A DNA stretch of 64,000 nucleotides from Zingiber officinale (taxonomy: Eukaryota; Streptophyta; Magnoliopsida; Zingiberales; Zingiberaceae). The stretch is from positions 99,444-163,443 of the forward strand of contig NW_024589872.1 in the NCBI RefSeq assembly GCF_018446385.1, read 5' to 3'. The notes under the pieces are model-generated. The model was given only the letters and a program-made list of their open reading frames with translations. It was not told where the DNA came from and made no database searches. Positions 45,701-57,504 of the stretch are shown here, one piece after another. The position numbers and the translations under genes were made by a program. Positions within the stretch are counted from its first letter, which is position 1; each line of letters opens with the position of its first letter.

Positions 45701-47797
45701 TCTCTGGCAAATATTATCAAAGATATCGCTAATGAATTATTTGTAACTCTCTCTGGAATGTATAGTCTTGCAGGTAATAAGTTACTCTGTAACACTTCTC
45801 ATTTGCATGGTTGTGCACTTGTAACGCTAACAAGTAATGGTAATTCATTTTCTTATCTGGATTTATCACTTGCTGTACCATATCATAAAGATTTGAACCT
45901 TGTTTTTATTCTTCCTGCAGAAACTAGAGCTTTGGAACATTCTAACAACCATCAGTTGGCAGTTGCAATCCCTTTAAGTATTGGTTGTACCTTAATATTA
46001 TCTTTGCTACTGCTTGTTTTCTGGTTACGTTGCTGCAAATGGAGCATGAATTTTGCTGGAGATGGTATCTTTGAGTATTCTATTTTGTGATCATGAAGAT
46101 AGACTGGTTACTCATATACTGAATTCTCTGCAGATCAAAACTATGAATTTGAAATGGGACATTTGAAGAGATTCCCATTCCGTGAACTACAAATCGCAAC
46201 AGAAAACTTCAGTGCCAAACTTGTATTAGGTCAAGGTGGGTTTGGAGTTGTTTATAAAGGCCATCTCAGAAATGGAACTGTGGTAGCAGTGAAGCGATTA
46301 AAGGATCCAAATTTTACTGGAGAAGTACAGTTCCAAACAGAAGTTGAAATGATTGGCCTAGCTCTGCACAGGAATTTACTCCGACTATATGGATTTTGCA
46401 TGACCACAAATGAGAGATTGCTTGTGTATCCTTTTATGCCAAATGGGAGTGTGGCTGATCGTTTAAGAGGTCAGTAGTCTTGTTACTTTGGTTGTTTTGA
46501 GATATGGGGATATAAGGAATGATTATACAAGTCAGTAAACCACATTATCAGATGGTTTTATCGAGTTTGTAGCTTTGAATTCCTCGGGAAAAATTTTCTA
46601 GCACCAGAATTAGTTTGGTTTCTTTCATGGAAAATGTATCTACATTATTATCACTTGACTTGCTCTAGTTGGACATGCAAGAAATATTTTGCCACACAAT
46701 TATATTGTGATTATTCTTTGATGATTTGAATGATTTAGAGTATAATACTTTGCATTATGGTTAGTCAGGGATATTGTCCCTTGGTTAGAAATTTGTGCTC
46801 TTTTTCCATCCATTCATCTCAGTAAATGGGTTTCATTCATCTAACCGTTTGCAGATCATTCTCATAGTAAACCATCCTTGGACTGGAACAAGAGAATGCG
46901 AATTGCAATCGGTGCTGCTAGAGGGCTCTTATATCTGCACGAACAATGTAACCCGAAAATAATTCACAGGGATGTTAAAGCTGCAAACATTCTACTTGAT
47001 GAATGTTTTGAAGCGGTGGTAGGAGATTTTGGATTAGCAAAACTTCTAGATAGGAGAGAATCTCACGTCACAACTGCAGTTCGTGGCACTGTAGGACACA
47101 TTGCTCCAGAGTATCTCTCTACTGGGCAGTCATCCGAGAAGACTGATGTTTATGGATTTGGCATCCTACTATTGGAATTGATCATAGGCCAAAAGACCAT
47201 GAGTTCTGGAAACGGTAATGCCCAGAAAGGAATGATTCTCGACTGGGTGAGTGTATTCTGACTATTGTTTTATCCTACCTCTTTTGTTCACATCATCCCA
47301 TTTTAATAATGCATGAAAATAAAATGAGATGTTTTACTATATAAGTTTGTTATTTGACACTATTTACTATCAAAAGTATGATAATTTACACACATTTATG
47401 CAATTTTTGCTATCTGAGTAGCTAGTCTGCTACCGGTCTGGTGGTCTTTATCTATTAATTGGTGAACCAATGCCTAATGCAGATCAAGACTTTACATGAA
47501 GAGAAGAGAGACCCTGAATTGGTTGACAAGGATCTCAACGATGCTTTTAATTCTGCTCAGCTTGAAACTGCCGTGGAGGTTATTCTGCTCTGCACTTCTT
47601 CGAATCCTGCCCTTCGGCCAAAGATGTCTGAAGTTGTTAAAACACTTGAATCTATTTCTGGGCCAGCAGAACAAAGTGAAGAAACTCATGGGGAGGTAAC
47701 TTGCTGTAGGTCTTGCAACTCCTCCAGAAGCTCTGATGGTGCTAATGAAGCCTCTTCTTTCATTATCGAAGCTATTGAGCTCTCAGGGCCCAGATGA
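42703..47797 (+). CDS. LRR receptor-like Ser/Thr kinase, subfamily II (At5g45780-like), 615 aa, eleven exons
   Basis: Plasma-membrane receptor kinase. Exons are 42703-42808, 42876-43008, 43093-43164, 44262-44405, 44485-44556, 44630-44689, 45766-45839, 45921-46064, 46134-46469, 46855-47246 and 47483-47797, totalling 1848 bp. A signal peptide ([16 protein letters not shown]) precedes the LRR N-cap ([20 protein letters not shown]). About five leucine-rich repeats follow ([29 protein letters not shown]). A membrane helix ([20 protein letters not shown]) lies near residues 232-257. The kinase is complete: [11 protein letters not shown] (about 298), [41 protein letters not shown] is intact, so it is an RD-type, catalytically plausible kinase. 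The LRR count, exon pattern of 72/144-bp LRR exons and length match LRR-II (SERK/NIK relatives). Ligand unknown. The first true ATG is at 42703. Confidence 0.94.
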
Positions 47798-49515
47798 TTA
47801 CAACACTTCCAATCAGATTTTTAGAACCAAGTGTTTTCTTCTCATACTTGTAGATGTAGACGAGTTTGATCATCGTGGCTACTGGAATGACTAATGAATG
47901 GAAAAAAAAATGTACATGAAGATCTTAGTGTATTTAGGATATAATTTAAGCCCTCTGAAAGCTGAATTCATATCGAATTTTGATGTGTACGAAGTACATG
48001 AACAACTAGTGCCTTTTTTCAATACATCTTGAGAATAGGCATTAAATTATCTATGGCTCAAGCGAGAAATGATAGGGAGTGTTGGAGAAATAAAATGTAT
48101 CACAGCATCTGCATTCACAAGGCTATTTAAATCTGCAACACTACCAAGCACATTTTCTGAAAATCGGTTGCATATATAAGTTTAATATAGTAGCAGCAGG
48201 ATGGCCAGCATTTTCAGCAACTATTTGAACTCCAGAGGACTCCTGGTTACTTTGACCCTCCTTCACTGACATCGCCTGAGTCGAATCAGAATAGGCAACA
48301 CTGACATTGGTCAGTTGAAAATGGTTGTGTTCATTCACGGTTAGCTTTCCCATCTTTCTCACATGATTCTTGTCAAGGAAATTAAATCAAGTATGTCCAT
48401 TATCCAGGCAATTAAGCATACTTGGAAGCACAAAGTATAACCGAACGAGATCATTCGAGATGACTCATTCATCAGGCAGAAATCCATTGCTGTCACGGAC
48501 GCAATGAAAAAGAGTCGATCTTCAAGGAACTGATTAATTGCCAATATTACTTTGATTGGAAAGAGATACAGTTACAGTGAGCTAAATATGCTGACTACTG
48601 ATAAACATTGATAGGTAATTAATTTGCTTCTCGCCCCAAGTCCAGGAAAATAAGGAAATTAATTAATCCACATGGAACGGGCATCTAAGATTCAATCGAT
48701 CACATAGGAACCTTGTTGTCAGCTTAGTCATGTAGGCAATGAAATTTTAACACAATAAAAATAATGAAAGAGTTTTGGATCAAGAAAATGATAAATGGGA
48801 ATAATTTCAACAATTAGCGAAAAACTATTCTTTTTGAGCTCCTCCATTCCTCAGTACGGTATACAAGGTTGAGTACTCTTTTGCTTAAGAAGTGGTACTA
48901 TATTTATGGAATCAGATGCATAAATCTGATCCATATTATCATCATTCACAATGGAAAATAACTGGGTGGGTGATTTCAAATAAGAACGAAGAGTACCTCA
49001 TCTCCCGTTTTTTTGCAGCTTCTTGTAGTGCAGCTTTGACAAGCCTTCGAGCACTTCCCTGCATGATTGGAAAGATAATTGTTTTTTTTTCTCTCAATAG
49101 TTTAGTAATTTAAAAACTGCAGCTAAGATTGAAGTCGATATGGTGGGCAGATATTGGATATGACCTCTAACGCCGAGCATAAGATCACATGTTCTTATGT
49201 TGAAGGTTAACCTTATCAAACTCTTAAGGCTTATCTTTAAAATCTTCAAGTATCAAACTTTATAGAGGAATCCATAAGATTGACAGCAGAATTACTTCTA
49301 AAACTATTTGATGCTTCACATCAACTTCTTTTGACAACCTGATGCTATTTTATAGCCAAGGGATAACTCAAAAAATTGATGTAAAGAATATAACAGTTAA
49401 ATTCTTAATAATAATAATACCAGAGAGTACATTCTTAGAAAATTTCTGGAATATTAAATATTTATATTTTTAATAATTTTATCTATCGAGGAATTTAGTT
49501 TGAAAACTTGCTCAT
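47798..49515. other. Spacer between receptor kinase and COBRA-like gene
   Basis: 3' untranslated region of the kinase gene, then AT-rich sequence. A short fragment resembling a PP2C exon lies at 48990-49058 on the minus strand. A 73-codon minus frame at 48141-48362 could not be assigned to any family. Otherwise nothing is seen. Confidence 0.45.
48990..49058 (-). pseudogene. Fragment of a clade D protein phosphatase 2C exon
   Basis: On the minus strand, after an ATGCAG acceptor-like site, the sequence translates to [20 protein letters not shown] followed by RYS. This is the start of the last exon in plant clade D PP2C genes, where it normally continues through SDLKKIDRGVRRHFHDD. Here similarity stops abruptly after RYS and a stop follows 14 codons later. 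No other PP2C exon was found nearby, so this is an orphan fragment of about 69 bp. Confidence 0.65.
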
Positions 49516-49521
49516 CCTTTT

Positions 49522-49522
49522 T

Positions 49523-49547
<25 letters not shown>
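49522..49547. repeat. (TA)13 microsatellite upstream of the COBRA-like gene
   Basis: Thirteen TA dinucleotides about 175 bp before the COBRA-like ATG. Given its place it may double as a TATA region. Confidence 0.8.
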
Positions 49548-49553
<6 letters not shown>

Positions 49554-49720
49554 CTGGCGACAAACCGTTAAAATGCTTCCGCCAAATGCGTCCATTGGGG
49601 CTGGACTCCGTCTTCTTCTCACTCCCTCCACCCTTTCCTTTTCCTCTCTCATTCCTCGATAAAAAAAAAAAAAAACTCTTCTCTTCTCTTGAATTACGAT
49701 CGAGCTAGGTCAGATCCGCA

Positions 49721-51798
49721 ATGCCGCCCCGGATTCCTGGTCTCCCGGTGGCCGCCCTCTTGCTCCTCTGCCTAGCAGCCGGCGCGCGCGCGCAGGACTA
49801 CGACAACAACGACGAGGTGACGCAACCGCCGCCCAAGGCGCAGGACAGTTGCAATGGCGCCTTCCTGACCTACAACTTCATCTCGCGCACCAAGGAGTTC
49901 CCCCGCGTCAAGAACGCCTCGGCGCAGTCATGGGCGTTCAAGGCGCAGGCCACCGTTCTCAACACCATGGCGCAGGACCTCCAGGCCTGGAGCATGTTCA
50001 TTGGCTTCCAGCACGACGAGATCCTCGTGTCGGTCGGAGGAGCCGTGATCACAGACGGCACTGACTTCCCGGCGCACGTCGGGAACGGAACCACCCTGTC
50101 GGGGTACCCGCAGACGGACTTGTTGACCTCGATCGAGACGGCGGGGGACATGTCGCAGATCCAGGCGGTGATGGACCTAACGGGGACACAGTTCGGGGTG
50201 AAGCCGCCGGGTACGCCCATGCCCCGGACGATCAAGCTGGAGAATCCCGGCTACAAGTGCCCTGCCCCCATTAAAAAAAGTAAAACATCCTCACGATCTT
50301 GTCTAAATTACAATCTTCATTAATTATTCTTTGAGGCGATCACGTTGTTGGCATTGATGTAGTGACGCAGATGTACGTGTGTTGTGTGAAAGACCCCAAA
50401 TTTAAGCCCAACAAGACGGACAGCCGCCACTTCCTCCCCCGCCGGTACGGCGACCTCACCTTCGCCTACGATGTGCTGCAGGCGTACGAGAGCAACTACA
50501 TGGCCCAAGTGACCATCGACAGCAACAGCCCCCTCGGCCGCCTCGACAACTGGAACCTCACCTGGGAGTGGAAGCGCGGCGAGTTCATCTACACCATGCG
50601 CGGCGCTTACACCCTCCGGAAGGACTCCTCCGACTGCTTTTACGGCCAGTCCGGGAAGTACTACCAGGGCCTCGATTTCGCCAACGTCATGAACTGCGAG
50701 ACGAAGCCCACCATCGTGGACCTCCCTCCGGAGCGCGCCAAGGATAATAACATCGGCAACCTGCCTTACTGCTGCAAGAACGGCACTCTGCTCCCGCCCA
50801 CCATGGACCCTTCTCAGTCCAAGGCCATCTTCCAACTGCAGGTCTACAAGATCCCGCCCGACCTCAACCGCACCACCTTATACCCGCCCACTAACTGGAA
50901 GATCAACGGCGTGCTCAACGCGAATTACGTCTGCGGCCCACCGTTCCGGGTGAGCCCCATGGAATTCCCCAATTCCAGCGGGCTCATGTCGCTGTCGGAA
51001 GCCATCGCGAGCTGGCAGGTGGTCTGCAACGTTACCCGCCCCAAGAAGGGCGCCACCCAGTGCTGCGTCTCCTACTCCGCCTACTACAACGACTCCGTCA
51101 TCCCCTGCGACACCTGCGCCTGCGGCTGCAACGACAACTCAAAATTCCGGTCCTGCGATCCCGATGGGCGTGCTCTGCTTCTGCCCCCGGAAGCTCTGCT
51201 CATCCCCGCCGAGAACCGCACGGCTAAGGCCAAGGCCTGGGCCGAGATCAAACACTACAAACTCCCCCGGCGGCTGCCCTGCCTCGACAACTGCGATGTC
51301 AGCATCAATTGGCACATCGTTTCCAACTACCGCAAGGGGTGGACGGCCAGGATCACCCTGTTCAACTGGGAAGAATATAGCTTCAAGGACTGGTTCGTGG
51401 CGGTGCAGATGGACAAGTCCTACCGTGGCTACGAGAGGGCTTACTCCTTCAACTCCACGAAGCTGATAGGCCCCGGCGTCATCAACAGGACCTTCTTCCT
51501 TCAAGGATTAGAGGGACTCAACTACCTCATCGGCGAAACGGACGGCAAGAACCCCCAGGTCGACCCGAGAGTGCCCGGGAAACAGCAATCAGTAATTTCC
51601 TTCACCAAGAAGGAGACACCGGGGATCAACATTGTGAAGGGCGACGGGTTCCCCACCAGAGTTTACTTCAACGGAGAAGAATGCGCGCTGCCGGGGAGGA
51701 TTCCGGTAGCATCTGCAGCTCGTCAACGTAGTGTTGTTAGCTCCGGGGTAGTGATGCTGCTCGCTGCCGTCGTCGCTCTTCTATTGGCTTTGGATTAA
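49721..51798 (+). CDS. COBRA-like protein, COBL7 type, 664 aa, two exons
   Basis: COBRA-like proteins are GPI-anchored, secreted to the outer plasma-membrane face, and guide cellulose deposition or cell expansion. Exons are 49721-50279 and 50363-51798; the intron has GT-AG ends and splits an ATG codon. A signal peptide (LPVAALLLLCLAAGARAQ) precedes the extra N-terminal region (about 25-185) that marks the COBL7-11 subgroup. In the core are YVCCVKDPKFKPN, WNLTWEWKRGEFIYTMRGAY, CCKNGTLLPPTMDPS, and the family Cys motif QCCVSYSAYYNDSVIPCDTC (CCVS near residue 420). The C-terminus has a hydrophobic tail (SSGVVMLLAAVVALLLALD), as expected for GPI attachment. NxS/T sites are numerous. Third-position GC is very high, unlike the receptor kinase next door. 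Length matches COBL7. Confidence 0.95.
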
Positions 51799-52140
51799 TA
51801 TTGTTGAGCTAGGTAGCAAAGCAACACGACGAAACTATGGCTTGACTCTTGAGCAGGCATGGTGGTATGTCGCCAGTGTCATATTCGATGAGATGGGAGG
51901 AATCTTAGGAACTTTTGTGGCGATCGTGTATATGACACAACGCCTCATTTTTGCAGTGGCCGGCACACAGCCATGGCTGAATGATGCATGAATACAGCTG
52001 AGCTTAGCTGAGCAAATCATTTAACGTGCGTGAAACTTCAAATCCTTTAGTTGCATCAAAGATCTATATATCAAGCAGAAGATCTATATAGTTGTATCAT
52101 CAAATTTCTTGTGATATGATACGATGCATATTTTGTGGGG
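51799..52140. other. 3' flank of the COBRA-like gene
   Basis: Probable 3' untranslated region and spacer. A duplicated AGATCTATATA (52060-52093) is the only structure noticed. Confidence 0.4.
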
Positions 52141-52690
52141 TCAATCAGATGATGGTGTCATGAGTCAAGGCCACAAGTGGGTCAGAAGTCAAGTTGACAT
52201 GGAGGTCAGGAGGATCAAAAGTCAAGCTTCCGTGGCCGATCAGCAGTCAGGCTGATATGGACAGCAGGGAGGTCAAAAGTCAAGTCTCTGTGGTCGGTCA
52301 GCAGTCAGGCTGACATGGACAGCAGGGAGGTCAAAAGTCAAGCCTCCGTGGTTGGTCAGCGGTCAAGCTGATGTGGAGGTCAGGAAGGTCAGAAGTCAGG
52401 TCGCCGTGGCCAGTTAGCAGTCAGGCTGACATGGACAGTAGGTATCTGACTTGAGCGTCGGAGGGCCTGACCCGGGGACTTTTTCCCTGGTTTCTGGTCT
52501 CTAACGATTGGTGAATTCGTCTGAGTGTGTGCAGGGTAACAGCGTCATCGTCCTGATCATCCCTAGTCGTCAATCGCCCGTGTGAACCTTTCCAGGGGAG
52601 GGATACCAGGTAGATTCAACACTTCCACGACTCTCCATCAACTTTCCGCACAACAAGGCCCGCCTTCATCCGACTCAGCTTCCGGACGGG
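52141..52690 (+). repeat. Gypsy-type LTR fragment with 58-bp repeats
   Basis: Four units 58 bp apart (TCAAAAGTCAAG landmarks at 52215, 52273, 52331 and a variant at 52389) alternate with GTCAGCAGTCAGGCTGACATG. They are followed by TGACTTGAGCGTCGGAGGGC (52448-52467) and GGGGACTTTTTCCC. That latter string occurs in the LTRs at 57.6 and 23.26 kb. Ends and target duplication were not found. Confidence 0.6.
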
Positions 52691-53109
52691 ATCATGATGA
52701 ATAGAGAAAGTCGGATTAATGAGCTTTCATATGTAATAGTCAAAGTCGAATAGCCGGCCTAGTAGAGCCTCACACTCTTGATCGATCGTGCTGATCAGAT
52801 AGATTTTTTGTGAACCCCACATCCAAAGCGGCCCGGACTCACGCTGTACTCAACTCCCACACTCCCAATCAACCAAACATGTAGGAGCAGATTGAGTTAT
52901 TATTATAAGGCTGTTTAGTACCAGGCTGGTATGGCCCCATACGGGTGCCTGGACAAAGTCAGCATAGAGTTAATTTTATCTAGCTACTGCTCCGGTCACT
53001 TGGGTGATTCTCCAGCCATCCAGAGTTAAGCTCACCCGAATCCAACTCCGATCTTCTCTCCTTGAGCAGTCTTCTGTTCTAATTTTTCATCCCTGAAAAG
53101 CGTTGCGCG
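52691..53109. other. Unassigned repeat-like spacer
   Basis: Contains GTGAACCCCACATCC, then CGGACTCACGCTGTACTCAA (52812-52860), similar to 56165-56285. Both probably derive from one LTR family. No coding sequence. Confidence 0.4.
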
Positions 53110-55430
53110 CGTCCTTCTCGCTCCACCGGTGAACTCTTCCTCAGCTTCTAGTCCCTCGGATGCACCGAGTCTATCAACTCGCTTCTCATGACATCCTTCT
53201 CGTCTGCTGCGTCTTCCGCTTGATTTCTTGTGTTCCTAAGTGTTGGGGTTGCAAGGTAGTAACAAAGTCCTAGATTGAAAACACATGAAAAAGATCGTAG
53301 ATTTATAAAAAAAAAAAATATCTCCATTAGTATAAGACCTTTTAGGTAAAGCCCTAGACCAAAGTCACAAGGACTAAGTTCCAAAGTAGACAATATCATA
53401 CTATTATGGAGATATCAGAAATCTTTTAGTCATAACAATTAGTATTAGAGCAAGGTCATAGTCCCACATTCAAAATACATTGGAAAGATCATGAGTTTAT
53501 AAGAAAAAGATATCTCTATTGGTATGAGGTCTTTTAGATAGAGCTCAAGACCAAAATCATAAGGGCTTAGGTCCAAAATGAATAATATCATACTATTCTA
53601 GATATATCAAAAATATTTTAATTCTAATACTAAATTCCTGCACACTTAGACACAAGACATCAAAGATGTTGAGTACTAACTTAACTTGATTGATCACATG
53701 AAAACTAACCCAAGTTATTATAATCTTTCCCTTTTTGATATGCATCAATCTAAATTCAGTTAGGGTAATAAAAATAATAAAATAAGTGATATTGCAAGTA
53801 AGTATAATAATTTAGTAATAAAATAATAAAAAAATTATATACCCCTAAACTTACTTCCTAATTTGTTAACCTTTCCTCACATTAAAAATAGGGGTATATA
53901 TCAAATAAAATCTATTTTTTTTTTAAGAGTGATTGAAATAGTTAGCAAGTTTGAGAAAATTTTTTGAGAATTATTTTCTGAATATTCAAAGTTATAAAAT
54001 TAAAACTAGCTTTATAAAAAAAATAATTTAAAAATTATTTTAAAGTGTTAAAAATATTGATTTTTTTGTCAAAAATAATAATAATAATTTGTGAACATGA
54101 TAAAAATTTAAAGTATAGGATATTTTTTAATTTAACTATAGAAAATATTTTGAATAAAGAAAATTTTTATCAAAAATAAATATTTAAAAATAATTTTATA
54201 ATCATAAAAATCTGGTTTATTTTTTAAAACATTAAAATTACAATAGTAATTATAAAAAAAAAAATCAGATTTTTTAAATTTATCTCCAAAATTTTTTAAA
54301 TTTTTAATTACTTTTTTAATAAAAAATTAATAAAAATTATATATTCGTTAAAAAATCCTAAAATTTTTATACTAACTTATTATTAATTTTTTGTAACATA
54401 GGAAAAAATTTCAATAAAAATATGAATAGAAGGTATATGAAATAATTAATTTTATAAATAGAATTAAAGTAAATTAAATTTGTAACATGTAAAAAAAATT
54501 ATTTAATCTAAGAATGATTTAGAAACCCAAATAAATTTTTACCTGTATTAATATGATATTTTCTTGAAATATATTTTCACATCATTTTTCTAATTTGATT
54601 CTTGTGAAATCTAAAATACTAGTTAAGCTTTAAAATATTGGGCATTTGAAGATGAATGATTATTTTTCTAATTGATTCTTCAACTTTTCATTTTTAACCT
54701 TTAATTTATTGAAATCTTCTAATAGGCATGATTTTGCTAACGTAACTCATAATTCTAAATTCTCATTTCTTGATTGTTTATTTTTTCTTTCAAGTTTACA
54801 TGAACTTCTAAAAAGTATTTTGATAAATTTATATAATTTATTGGGAGGTAGAGAACATACCTCACTCACCGACTCAGTCTTGTTATTCGATGCTCTCCCT
54901 TCATCGCTGCTTTCTTCTGAATTATCTCCTCCTTCGTCGATGCTCATCTTTGAGGTACTTTTGTCATCTTTCTGGTGATCTGCTATCAGTGCTAGTCCAG
55001 CATCCGCTTCCAGCTGGGACTCAGATGGTGACTCGTCCCACGTTGCTCTGAGGTTCTTATGTTTAATTTATTTGGCCCTTTATCCTTCTCTTTTGTCTTG
55101 TTCTTCAGTTTTGGGTAGTTGTCTTTTATGTGACCTTCTTCTTTACAATTGTAGCATTTGATTTTCCTTTTGCCTCGAAGAAGCTTCATTGCCTATTTCT
55201 TAACAAAGTTATTAGACTTGAAATTTTTTAAAAACTTCCTTACCATAGAAGTTGTTTCGTCTTCATCAAGTGATGTATCAAAATCCGGTTCGTCTTTCTT
55301 GGCTTGCAAGGCTAGGTTCCGACTTCATTCTGTTTCTTTTGTAACTTCTGTACATCGAGACTCATATAATTCCAAAGTCGAGAATAATTCTTCTAGGGTA
55401 CTTATCTCCAAAGCCTTAGAGATATAGTAT
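53110..55430 (-). mobile_element. Copia-like element C, antisense and degraded, related to element A
   Basis: Read on the minus strand: a gag remnant (55430-54990), an acidic GGDNSEESSDEG stretch (54930), an AT-rich interior (54740-53760), AAAAAGGGAAAGATT (about 53727), then sequence matching the start and middle of the element A 3' LTR (GTCTAAGTGTGCAGG at about 53640; CGGAAGACG and GACGAGAAGGA at about 53220-53190). The layout of gag, acidic linker, AT-rich interior and LTR equals element A. An unrelated piece (53240-53635) with duplicated GTATAAGACCTTTTAG-like units interrupts the LTR. Confidence 0.6.
54990..55430 (-). pseudogene. Copia gag C-terminal remnant with zinc knuckle
   Basis: Minus-strand translation gives ALEISTLEELFSTLELYESR, then KKDEPDFDTSLDEDETTSMV and KFLKNFKS. 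These are followed by KRKIKCYNCKEEGHIKDNYP. The family knuckle is CX2CX4HX4C; the last Cys is Tyr here. In-frame stops occur upstream. This is the C-terminal gag of a plant Copia element, non-functional. Confidence 0.8.
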
Positions 55431-55433
55431 GTG

Positions 55434-56160
55434 TTGGTGCAATTTGTACTAACGGTCTAACTCAGGCTTGATGAATAATAAGTGAATTAAGTTAGGTGTT
55501 ATTGTAATCTAATGTATTTACCAAGTGTGTAGGGACTGATGAGTTTAGAGGACCTGACACCAGGATGAAACTGAGCTAGGTCTGAGTACCTGATAGTTGG
55601 TGCGAAACCTAGATAGGTTAAAAGGTCGACCTGATATCTGGTAGGAAGTCTGGCTGGGTCCGCGGGACCTAACAGCTGACTGAAGTCCAGTTGGGTCAGC
55701 GGACATGACAATTGACAAGAAAACCTGGTGGGTCAAGAGACCAGTCGATAGACTACAAGTGGGTAAGTAAAGGTAAGTCACTGGAGGAGAGAATTGCGGT
55801 GAGGACGAGTCCAACTTTGGACTTTAGGTATTGGTCCAGTTTAGGTCCATTTGGATCCCTAAACTGAGACCTTGACTAGTTTCTGGTCCTGGAAGGATAG
55901 AAACTAATTATTACTGCTTATTATTATTTGTGTTAACTTTGTTTTACAGGTTACATATTTTAGTATTGGACTAACACATTTTGTAGAACAAATGGAGTAC
56001 AAAGTACCTCAGGTGAATAGTACCCGAGGCGCCTTCGGGAGCTTTGAAGGCGTCTTGAGTAATGTTCATCAGATAAAATTAGATTTTGTCGATTATAAGG
56101 AGCGAGCTATTCAGGATCAGATTTTATACATTGGAGGTGCATTCAATGCTATGGAAGGTT
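55434..56160 (+). repeat. LTR-like fragment beginning TGTTGGTGCAATTTG
   Basis: Starts TGTTGGTGCAATTTGTAC like the LTRs at 4431 and 10601 and contains several AGTCYRGYTGGGTC units (55560-55740). Its right end is unclear; similarity to LTR sequence fades by about 56160. No coding sequence. Confidence 0.45.
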
Positions 56161-56667
56161 CTTTGTGAACCCCACATCCGACGTAGACTGGACTTACTCT
56201 GGACTCAACTCCCCATACTCCCGATTAGCCTTGTCGATTAGGCAGGTTCCCTGTGGACCCCACTCCCGATGCGGACCGGACTCACTTGGGACTTAGCTTT
56301 CTAACGTCTGCTTGGCCTTGGACCGAATTCGCTCGGTTCTCTATTCCCACTCGTCCTATCGGTCGATCGAACGGATCCTAAAAGAGTTAATGTTGACTTA
56401 TTAGATCACCTATAAAACTTTGCTCCTTTTGAGGATATCACTATGACCCAATTAGGCCATTTACATAAATGGGCTCCTTGAAAAGTCCATCTTCTAGCTA
56501 GCAGCCCAAGAGACCTCCAAGCCAAAAAATTTGGTTATTGTCATTAATACATTACGTGGGTTTGTCAGATGATCGTATCTATATATAACTACTTACACCT
56601 TCTCTATATCGATGTGATTGATGGATGTGGTATTCTTCGTACTAATGTGATTGATAGATACGATATA
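56161..56667. other. Repeat-like spacer
   Basis: Begins TGAACCCCACATCCGACG and has a second diverged copy (GTGGACCCCACTCCCGATGC, 56253). It is related to 52812-52860. No gene seen. Confidence 0.4.
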
Positions 56668-56841
56668 AGAGGGCGGATCCTCTGGACCACTTTTGCGGTC
56701 CAGAGAATGCTCCCTTTGCATCTATTGATGGGGATACATGGTCCCTACTTGTAAAATAGGTGGGGATCATACATCCCCACCAATACATGAAAAGGGAGCA
56801 TCATCTGGACCGCAAAAAGCGGTCTAGAGGATCTCCTCTCG
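56668..56841. mobile_element. 174-bp MITE with long terminal inverted repeats
   Basis: The left arm GGATCCTCTGGACC...GCGGTCCAGA..ATGCTCCCTTT (56675-56717) is mirrored by the right arm AAAGGGAGCATCATCTGGAC...GCGGTCTAGAGGATC (about 56790-56833) with few mismatches. Each arm holds its own small inverted repeat (GACC..TTTT..GGTC). CGATATA flanks it at 56661-56667 and 56842-56848. No coding capacity. Superfamily is unsure; a Mutator-like 9-bp duplication is possible if two flanking mismatches are allowed. Confidence 0.82.
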
Positions 56842-56848
56842 CGATATA

Positions 56849-57504
56849 TGCACAATGATAAGACATATTGATTAATTACAAGATAATATCAAGATTACGA
56901 GAGATATTATAAAATTAGGTCATTTTCCGTTGACACATGTAGGCGCACACACACCTACATATTTTCTTTCACTTGTTCCTACTCGTCATTTTTACACCAC
57001 TAGTATTTTTAATTCGATCGTCAGAGTAATTGTACTATAAATTTTTGACTACTTACTAACGATTTACATTTTTTCTCAAGAGTTTTTAAAATAGTTGATC
57101 TACAAGTTACATCACCATCGATGATCTATTCTGATCACTTTAGACATGATTAAATTTGATATCACGTCGATTCGTCTTTATCGCTTCTCGACAGAATTAA
57201 TATGCATATGGATTGTTTTATAATTTCAAGTTTTTTGACATGCTTAGAGCATCTTCAATACAAGATTTTTAATGAGATTTGTAAAATGAAAAAAATTAAA
57301 TAAAATTTTTTAACCATTGTGAATATAAGGTTTGAAATTTGTTGTTAAAGAGTAGTAGTGAAATTTTAAAATTATTTTTTCATATTAAAATTGATATAAT
57401 ACGTATATAGTCATGCAATTATATATTATAAAATGAATCATATAAAAAATTATTTAAAACTCTAATTATTAGAGATGTTTCAATAAAATTTAAAAATGTT
57501 GATA
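56849..57504. other. Upstream region of the duplicated PPDK regulatory protein promoter
   Basis: AT-rich. AGAGCATCTTCAATAC (57245-57260) resembles the end of common plant MITEs. From about 57437 (ATCATATAAAAAATTATTT) to 57504 the sequence matches 62750-62800. This is the left end of the tandem duplication that the Gypsy element interrupts. Confidence 0.5.

Noticed and set aside
48141-48362. 73-codon minus-strand frame starting MRKMGKLTVNEHNHFQ
   Set aside because: Not recognisable, no splice or promoter support, and no neighbouring exons; kept only as a note in the spacer.
49849-51504. Long frames antisense to, or in other frames of, the COBRA-like gene
   Set aside because: Shadows of GC3-rich coding sequence; the COBRA-like frame is fully conserved.
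57245-57504. hAT-like MITE suggested by AGAGCATCTTCAATAC
   Set aside because: No inverted counterpart was found nearby; the later TTAGAGATGTTTCAATA is in direct, not inverted, orientation.
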